Assembly: GCF_010183535.1 (NCBI RefSeq)
Contig: NC_071329.1
Span: 5,022,001 to 5,086,000 of the forward strand
DNA: 64,000 nt
Direction: 5' to 3'
Origin: Caenorhabditis remanei
Taxonomy: Eukaryota; Nematoda; Chromadorea; Rhabditida; Rhabditidae
The position numbers and the translations under genes were made by a program. How positions within the stretch are numbered: position 1 is the first letter of the stretch; the number at the start of each line of letters is the position of its first letter. The notes under the pieces are model-generated. The model was not told the origin of the DNA, did no database searches, and saw only the letters and a program-made list of their open reading frames with translations. Below, piece by piece: positions 58,328 to 64,000 of the stretch.

Positions 58328-59972
58328 TAATTTCCATAAAAAACAGTTCTATAATTCGATTCTTCAACTCGTCTTCGTTTTCACAGCCAAAATTGTCACC
58401 GATTGTGGTGGTGGTGCCTTCTCAAAGTTATTATTGTCAATGATTTGTCGAATTGCAGACACCGCGTTGAGGATTTTTGCTGAAACAAAAAATAATACAT
58501 TTTTAAAATTAAAATTAAAATGGCAAAACTAACAGTCAAGGAAGTGCCGATGGGAGGGTTTCAAATTTTGAGTAACCCACCGACTCCGGACCATTAGGCG
58601 AAAATATTAGAAGGCGAGGGAAATCATATACTAGAGGCAATCGAAGCGGCCGACGTTTCACGGGCGATGGCGGAGTCGGTGGAGCGCGGTTGCATTATTG
58701 TACTTTTTACGAGATAAATGTATTTTTTAAGTAAGTGGATTTCAGTGGTTTTGAATAGAATTTTTCGCTATTTTTCAGATGAATAAATAGAGAAAAATTC
58801 AAAAAATTATTTAGCGAAAAAAAATCAATAAAAATAGTGTCTGACATGCTCAGGACGCTTTTAAACTTACTGTAGGTAGCAGCCAAGACCGGAATCCTTG
58901 TGGAAAGACACATCGACATGAAAATGAGTCGGAGAAGACGGAGATCCCAGTGAATCAATCTGGAAAAAATTTTTTAACAAGAAATTTCTTTAAAATTGTT
59001 ATCCAAAAAAAATATTTTCAAAAATTAAAAGTTTTTTCAATTTTTCAAATTCCAAATCCCTTTTATCAAAACTCACGACGACAAAAACGACTCCACAGTG
59101 AGAAAAACCGCGTAAACCGTCCAATAACGGACGAAAAGTCTTGATGATCCTTCAGAAAGCTGGGATTCTCGTAGGAGGCTGAGGTGGAGATGGCGGTGAC
59201 AGTCATGAATGTGGGCAGGATGAGGGTCTGGAAAAATACTAATTTGAGTGGAAAATGACCAGGATTTCATCGGAAATAATTGCAAAAAAAGAAAAAAAGT
59301 TTGGCGTGGTTGTGGGATCGAACCAAAAAGCCTTCGTCTACCAGTGGCGCCATCTACCACTAAGCCACTCGGGGTCTCTCACAGCATGGGAACACGAGGC
59401 GGTGATAAAAGCGGGGGAAATCGTCGCTTACCATGAACGCCGTGATGGCTCCAATTGCGTCATGGAGCAGTACAAGAACCAGAATAACCGATAGAACTCC
59501 GTAGAAGCAGTGCTCACGTCTTCTTCCAACCACACGTTCGATTTCGGTGATTCTGAAGAAAAAAATTAATTAAAAGTTCAAATTTCCCTCCTACTGCAAG
59601 TACGCTCCATCGAAACTCACAACGGTTCATAGTTATTCTGATCGTAGAGAACATTGCAGACCAGTGAATTCAATTTCACAAAATCCACGTCATTCCATGA
59701 CGTCATCAACGGTTTTCGTTGGGTCACTGAAAGAAAGTGTGTCTGTCTGTGTGTCCGGATGTCCCTTACCAGGTTTCGGGTCACTTTTAGCGGTGGAGGT
59801 CAAGTAGCTGGCTAATGTCGACAAAAATCCATTTTTTCTGGTATTCGGCGGGGAGGATCGCGGAGCAGTGATCTGCAAAAACGCGCTCTATTGAGAACGG
59901 TGAGCGGTGGAGCGCACTTACATTTTGATGATGCATCGAACGTTCTGGAGTAGCGATCGTCGATAGGGTCAT
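58328..59972 (-). CDS. REEP / TB2-DP1-HVA22 family ER membrane protein, with an apparent frame break
   Basis: Minus-strand exons: 59922-59972, 59770-59872, 59621-59726, 59432-59552, 59077-59227 (or 59077-59159), 58871-58959 and 58328-58479. The membrane part has FYGVLSVILVLVLLHDAIGA, then TLILPTFMTVTAIS, then VRYWTVYAVFLTVESFLSS and WDLRLLRLIFMSMCLSTRIP. This matches the family order 'YPAY..KAI ... YWVVY ... hydrophobic hairpin'. These proteins wedge into the ER membrane and shape tubules. With the best acceptor (59228) the two family motifs in exon 5 are in different frames, so the summed exons (773 nt) are not a multiple of three. Using a weak acceptor at 59160 restores 234 residues but drops the first motif. 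It could be a frameshifted gene, a sequence error or an unusual splice. Confidence 0.7.
58535..58690. repeat. GACGTTTCACGGGCGATGG repeat, copy in a REEP-gene intron
   Basis: Contains AAGTGCCGATGGGAGGGTTT, AACCCACCGACTCCGGACCA and AATCGAAGCGGCCGACGTTT. A closely related copy lies at 60815-60965, and a partial inverted copy is at 56294-56365, next to H6. Confidence 0.65.
59302..59376 (-). pseudogene. tRNA-derived sequence with intact pol III boxes
   Basis: The minus strand has a perfect A box (TGGCTTAGTGG) and B box (GGTTCGATCCC) at normal spacing, but the acceptor halves do not pair and no anticodon arm can be drawn. It overlaps the intron between exons 4 and 5 of the REEP-like gene, on the same strand as that gene. 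Confidence 0.4.
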
Positions 59973-60594
59973 GCTAATTGGTAAATGATGGGAAATGGAC
60001 TTTTTTCGGAGAAACGTGAACTAATTTTTATTTTTATTAAAAGGATTTAAAATCTTGCGGTAGTTCAGTTCACGTCGGTCATTTTCTGTTCCAAGTTGCA
60101 AGTGCGCTCTATTGGCCGAGATATTCAAAACGTGGAAAGTTAGGCCACCTACGATTTTTAAGCTGCCTTGGTGTTGTGTGCAGCCACTTCGTCCAGGTAC
60201 AGTAACCTAGGGATCGCCCGTACAAAAAAGTTGTTAACTACAAAAATAAAGGTCAAGACATGAGCTTTTTAAATAATCAAACAAATTTCAGAAAAATTGG
60301 TTTCAATGCTATAAAAACGGAAAGAGCAAAAGCAGCTGACAAGAAAAATTTGGTAATTTTGAGGAACGCGTAGCTAATAGTAAGCCAAATTTATTTCTAA
60401 TTGATCAAATTTTTGATATGTTATAGTCCAAACCTAGATTTTCCTTTTTGTAGTTGACAACTTTTTGATACGGAGCCTCCGCTGGGGTACTGTAGTTCTT
60501 GGAAGTTGTTTAATTGTGGCTGTTGAGTTCAAAACTGAAATTTCTCTGGGTTCTGAGGTGTCCAGTGTAAAACCAGGACATCTCGAAACTAAAA
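59973..60594. other. Intergenic region upstream of the REEP-like gene
   Basis: No exon. It contains the presumed minus-strand promoter and a few TAGGCCACC and TACTGTAG words. AT-rich filler runs to the repeat at 60595. Confidence 0.4.
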
Positions 60595-60965
60595 AAAGGA
60601 GCGGTCAAGTGGATATCGATTGAAAATGTCATCTGCTTGATTTTATGTGATAAACCACTATTTGCTATCCATTTGAACAGCGCCGGACCGTCTCATGCCG
60701 ACGTGCCACGTGGCGAGAGTTTATCAATTAGAGGGTAATGAAGCGTCCGACGTTTCACGGGCGATGGCGCGAACTTGAAATTTCGGATAAAAACTGTTTG
60801 AAATTGCAAAACCAACGGTCAAATGGGTGCCGATGGGAGGGTTTCAAATTGTGGTAACCCACCGACTCCGGACCATTTGGTGACAGTAGTGGAACGCGAG
60901 GGAAATCATATACTAGAGGCATTCGAAGCGGCCGACGTTTCACGGGCGATGGCGCGGCGAGATGT
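60595..60965. repeat. GAGCGGTCAAGTGG ... GACGTTTCACGGGCGATGG repeat, copy 1
   Basis: Starts GGAGCGGTCAAGTGGATATC and includes GCGCCGGACCGTCTCATGCC, GACGTGCCACGTGGCGAGAG, TTTATCAATTAGAGGGTAAT and GACGTTTCACGGGCGATGGC. A second, related unit (60815-60965) follows. Other copies are at 61690-61920 (inverted), 62085-62320 (direct) and 63395-63620 (inverted). Confidence 0.65.
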
Positions 60966-61339
60966 AGGAGTGAACTGGGCGGTGTGGTGGTACTGTATCT
61001 TTCTGGAATATTTAACGATGGTGATTATCGATTTATGGGGAAGAAACGATGAGTCATTTCGGGGGTCAGATTTCTATAAAAATGTAGATTTCCGACATTT
61101 CCAGAAAGCACTCCGGGATTTCTGGAACACAGTTCATTTCTATTTTCTGCAAATTATTTTTTGATCGTTTACTGCTCTCTCCATTCCCTCCACTCTTTTT
61201 TCCTACCTCAAACATGCTTTTTTTCTCCCAATTTCTCTTGTTTACCTGGAAGCTTATCCTCCGTCGCCCCATTCGGCACCTTCTTCGTTTCAAAACTTCA
61301 AATTGATTTTCTTCTCCAAAACTATTGTATTTGACCCTA

Positions 61340-61570
61340 ATGGCTTCCACATATTCCCTTCCATCCGACTACACCGAGGATAATCCGTTCACAAAGCGGG
61401 AAATGTCTCTGTTCATTGTGATCTACGCGTTCTGTGTTATTATGTTGATTATCATGTATGAGACGTTGATGCCAGTTATCAATAATCCTACCTATCCACA
61501 TTATAATAAGGTGCCGTCGATGGAGTTTGTGGGTGGAGGAGGACAGCCGGAGATCACGCCCGGATTCTGA
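61340..61570 (+). CDS. Small single-pass membrane protein, unknown function
   Basis: A single exon of 76 residues. After a polar N-terminus (MASTYSLPSDYTEDNPFTKR), one hydrophobic helix (SLFIVIYAFCVIMLIIMYET, about residues 27-46) is followed by a short, Pro/Gly-rich tail ending PEITPGF. The start is the ATG at 61340; five more in-frame codons upstream look like leader by chance. AATAAA follows at 61650. Its size and layout are those of small integral membrane (SMIM-like) proteins. No family is recognised. The gene is bracketed by inverted copies of the GACGTTTCACGGGCG repeat. Confidence 0.75.
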   Translation: MASTYSLPSDYTEDNPFTKREMSLFIVIYAFCVIMLIIMYETLMPVINNPTYPHYNKVPSMEFVGGGGQPEITPGF

Positions 61571-61649
61571 ATCTTTGTCACTTTTATAAATTTCTTTTTT
61601 TGTCTCTTTTTTGTTCGAGTTGTATTGTGTTATATGCTGGTATCTTCCC

Positions 61650-61655
61650 AATAAA
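61650..61655 (+). terminator. Polyadenylation signal of the 76-residue membrane protein gene
   Basis: AATAAA, 80 bases after the TGA stop; the inverted repeat copy starts about 35 bases further on. Confidence 0.65.
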
Positions 61656-61689
61656 TTGTTTTCCTTGAATAAACAAATTTCATCAAAAC

Positions 61690-61920
61690 TACAGTAACCA
61701 CACCGCCCATATCACTCCCACGTGCATCCACGCCATCGCCCGTGAAACGTCGGCCGCTTCATTACCCTCTAATTGATAAACTCTCGCCACGTGGCACGTC
61801 GGCATGAGACGGTCCGGCGCTGTTCAATTGGACAGCAACTAGTGGTTTATCACATAACATCACAGTGCTACCGTACCGACTATTCCAAACCGATCCGATA
61901 AACCACTTGACCGCTCCATT
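61690..61920. repeat. GACGTTTCACGGGCGATGG repeat, copy 2 (inverted)
   Basis: Contains CTACAGTAACCACACCGCCC, GCCATCGCCCGTGAAACGTC, ATTACCCTCTAATTGATAAA, CTCTCGCCACGTGGCACGTC and CCACTTGACCGCTCC at its right end. It is the complement of copies 1 and 3. Confidence 0.7.
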
Positions 61921-62084
61921 TTTATTTTTTAGAAATATTACAATCGGAATTTTACAACATTTTGTTCGACTACATTTTTGGAGTAGGTACGAAAGAGGTT
62001 ACCTGCGTCGAGACAGTTATCAAAACAGTTAGCATTACTATTTTTATACTTCGAAAAAAATTTCAAACTGAAAAAAACATTAAA

Positions 62085-62320
62085 AAAGAGCGGTCAAAGT
62101 GGTTTATCGTCAGAAGTACCCGCACCCATCCATGTTTGATAAACCAAGTACGATAAACCACCAATTGCTGTCCATTTGAACAGCGCCGGACCGTCTCATG
62201 CCGACGTGCCACGTGGCGAGAGTTTATCAATTAGAGGGTAATGAAGCAGCCGACGTTTCACGGGCGATGGCGCGGCGGTGATGTGGGAGTGAAATGGGCG
62301 GTGTGGTTACTGTAGTTTCC
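62085..62320. repeat. GACGTTTCACGGGCGATGG repeat, copy 3 (direct)
   Basis: Runs from AGAGCGGTCAAAGTGGTTTA to GGGCGGTGTGGTTACTGTAG. Copies 2 and 3 face each other across about 165 bp and could fold into a hairpin with a long stem. Confidence 0.7.
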
Positions 62321-62485
62321 TGGAACTATTTTTTTCGAATAGATATTTTTGTTCAGCATAGTCTGTTAAGTGTGGCTGTCAATTTTCAGTGATTTCCTTT
62401 CTTATTTTTTCGGAAAGTACAAATCTTTCGAAGGTGGGAAATATCAAATCAAGAAATATTTCAGTGGTAAATATCTCACGTAATT

Positions 62486-63320
62486 GATGGGCGAACTGCG
62501 CTATCATTGGGCAGTTTGCGGGGCATTTGGGCAGCCCTGCGGAGTGGCAGCGGCAACCCGCCCATTTGAGGCGCAGTTCGCCCGATCCCCGCGCATTGCC
62601 TGCCCAGTAGCTGCCCATTCCTAGCGCCGCCAGCCCCAACTCATGCCAGATCTCGCGTCACAGCTGCCCACCTTCGCGCATTGCCTGCCCAGTAGCTGCC
62701 CATAATTATTGATTTTCTCAAAAAAAGTTTATTATAATAAAAAGGGGCAAATAAGAAAGGAAAACACCACAAAAATTAATTAAAGAAATATGAAATTAAC
62801 AGTGGTTTTGGAGGTTGTCGACCGTCTTGAGCGCATTGTATGCTTAGACTTTCTAGGTGTTGGATTCCATGCGGAGAGCCGTCCTTTTACCGTTTCGCTG
62901 GAAAAAAGTTGTTGGTAATGCATGATAAGGAATAATGAAAACTGCAACTCACATTTCTCCTTTTGAATGCTCCTGAGGAGCCGTCTGGCGTGGAGATATA
63001 ATTATTATGAATAATTGAAAAAATGCGGAAAAAAAACTTTTAAAACTTGAATAATGCGGAATAATTAAACGGGCGGTTCGTTCCATCCACGTGGATTCCC
63101 ATCTCCGCGCACAAGCTGCCCATCTCCGCGCATGTCCTGCGCATCTTCGCCCGACCACACCATGCGATAGTGTCGAGCTCGCTCGCGCATCGGCTGCCCA
63201 TCGCCGCGGATTACCTGCCCAGTAGCTGCCCATCACCTGCCCATGCGCAGATTGCCCAAAACCGGCGCGGTCGCCCAAACCACTGGGCAACTGGCGCACT
63301 AGCTGCCCATCTGCTGCGCA
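62486..63320. repeat. GC-rich CTGCCCAGTAGCTGCCCAT repeat region
   Basis: Two clusters (about 62486-62712 and 63085-63320) of TTGCCTGCCCAGTAGCTGCC, ATGGGCGAACTGCGC / GCGCAGTTCGCCC and CTGCGCA words are separated by AT-rich DNA. The first cluster starts with an inverted pair (62489-62502 and 62570-62583). No perfect target duplication was found, so no element ends are assigned. Long minus-strand frames here are caused by the repeat. Confidence 0.5.
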
Positions 63321-63394
63321 AAATCATGTGAGTAGGCTAACTTAAAGAAGAGATGATCCTAGTAGATTCGTCCAAAATCTCAGAAAAAATTCCA

Positions 63395-63620
63395 GAAAAC
63401 TACAGTAACCACACCGCCCATCTCCCTCCCACATCCCGGCGCGCCATCGCCCGTGAAACGTCGGCCGCTTCATTACCCTCTAATTGATAAACTCTCGCCA
63501 CGTGGCACGTCGACATGAGACGGTCCGGCGCTGTTCAATTGGATAGCAACTGGTGGTTTATCATATAACATCAAATCTTCCAAGGCTGCAGATAAACCAC
63601 TTGACCGCTCCTTTTTCAAA
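63395..63620. repeat. GACGTTTCACGGGCGATGG repeat, copy 4 (inverted)
   Basis: Same layout as copy 2, from CTACAGTAACCACACCGCCC to CCACTTGACCGCTCC. Confidence 0.7.
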
Positions 63621-63758
63621 AAATTTAGAAATATTCAAGACATTTTTTTGTAAAAAAATAAAATGCGTGACAGTTTCCATAAATATTTTTTTTTCAATCT
63701 AAAAAAAGGAAAAATTCATTCCTATTAATTACTTCCACACTCAAAATCGTTGTGAACA

Positions 63759-64000
63759 ATGATGCTTTGTGGATCAGAAATTTTACTCAAATCTCTTCAA
63801 ATCGCTTTCATCACAACCTTCATTCCCCTGATTCTCCACGCGTGTTGTGTAAGTGATGGCCTAGAAAAAACCAAGATTGGATTTCTAGGCCAAGAAGCAG
63901 AAGTCTAATAAGCCAAAAACGCCAAAGCAAGTGCCGACACCAACCACTCAAAGTAAGACCGTGTCGAAGGAGAAAGAAGAGGAAAAAGAGGAAAAAACGG
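63759..64000 (+). CDS. 5' part of a gene for a signal-anchored Lys/Glu-rich protein (runs off the window)
   Basis: Exon 1 (63759-63848) encodes MMLCGSEILLKSLQIAFITT followed by FIPLILHACC, a signal peptide or signal anchor. A 40-base intron (63849-63888, GTAAGT to TTTCTAG) follows. Exon 2 begins in phase at 63889 with AKKQKSNKPKTPKQVPTPTT and becomes Lys/Glu-rich (KEKEEEKEEKT) to the end of the window. Many small nematode genes have this layout of a hydrophobic leader and a charged low-complexity body. No function can be given. The intron contains a TGGCCTAG word. Confidence 0.65.

Noticed and set aside
62379..63299. Minus-strand frames rich in Gly/Ala/Arg
   Set aside because: Translation of the GC-rich CTGCCCAGTAGCTGCCC repeats; no domain and no splice sites.

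Overview
The window is nematode nuclear DNA, almost certainly Caenorhabditis elegans or a very close relative. Introns are short with TTTTCAG|R acceptors, SL-type trans-splice acceptors lie just ahead of several start codons, the intergenic sequence is AT-rich, and dispersed words typical of C. elegans arms (GTGGGCGGAGC, GGACATCCGGACA, TGGCCTAG, GATTCTGAATCTG) recur throughout. A 725-residue eIF3b gene (eif-3.B) directly followed by a TBC1D20-type Rab-GAP (tbc-20) suggests a chromosome II arm; that placement is from memory and was not checked.

Layout. 1-12558: the 3' two-thirds of a BAZ1/ACF1-type chromatin remodelling subunit (AT-hook, DDT, WHIM, PHD, bromodomain; athp-2-like). Its introns hold tRNA-like sequences, satellites and mobile elements. 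13270-14379: a class I SAM methyltransferase. 14550-16640: remnants of a transposon-derived repetitive gene. 16640-25190: gene-poor and full of hairpin repeats and TGGCCTAG-rich sequence. 25190-30765: a foldback element containing a smaller palindrome and a non-LTR retrotransposon whose reverse transcriptase lacks its catalytic FADD region. About 30925-33932: a MOLO1-family membrane protein gene. 34659-35294: a small secreted cysteine-rich protein. 36146-38406: two nested mobile elements and a long palindrome. 39523-47008: a 7.5-kb satellite of about 81 copies of a 92-bp unit. 48019-51559: eif-3.B. 52137-58048: tbc-20. 58328-59972 (minus strand): a REEP/TB2-DP1-HVA22 membrane protein with an apparent break in frame. 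61340-61570: a 76-residue membrane protein. 63759-64000: the start of a gene for a signal-anchored, Lys/Glu-rich protein.

The cellular genes are unrelated housekeeping or membrane functions: chromatin, translation initiation, Rab/ER membrane traffic, ER shaping and receptor modulation. Only eif-3.B and tbc-20 are close enough to suggest one operon.

The most unusual content is non-genic. (1) Three class II (long variable arm) tRNA-like genes, with an eight-base anticodon loop containing GCC, lie in the arms of a foldback repeat. (2) Six unrelated short elements are each flanked by a perfect 8-bp target duplication, the mark of hAT transposition. (3) The 92-bp satellite contains a perfect hairpin variant and an 11-unit higher-order period. 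All coordinates, splice sites and translations were read by eye; no alignment or database search was run.
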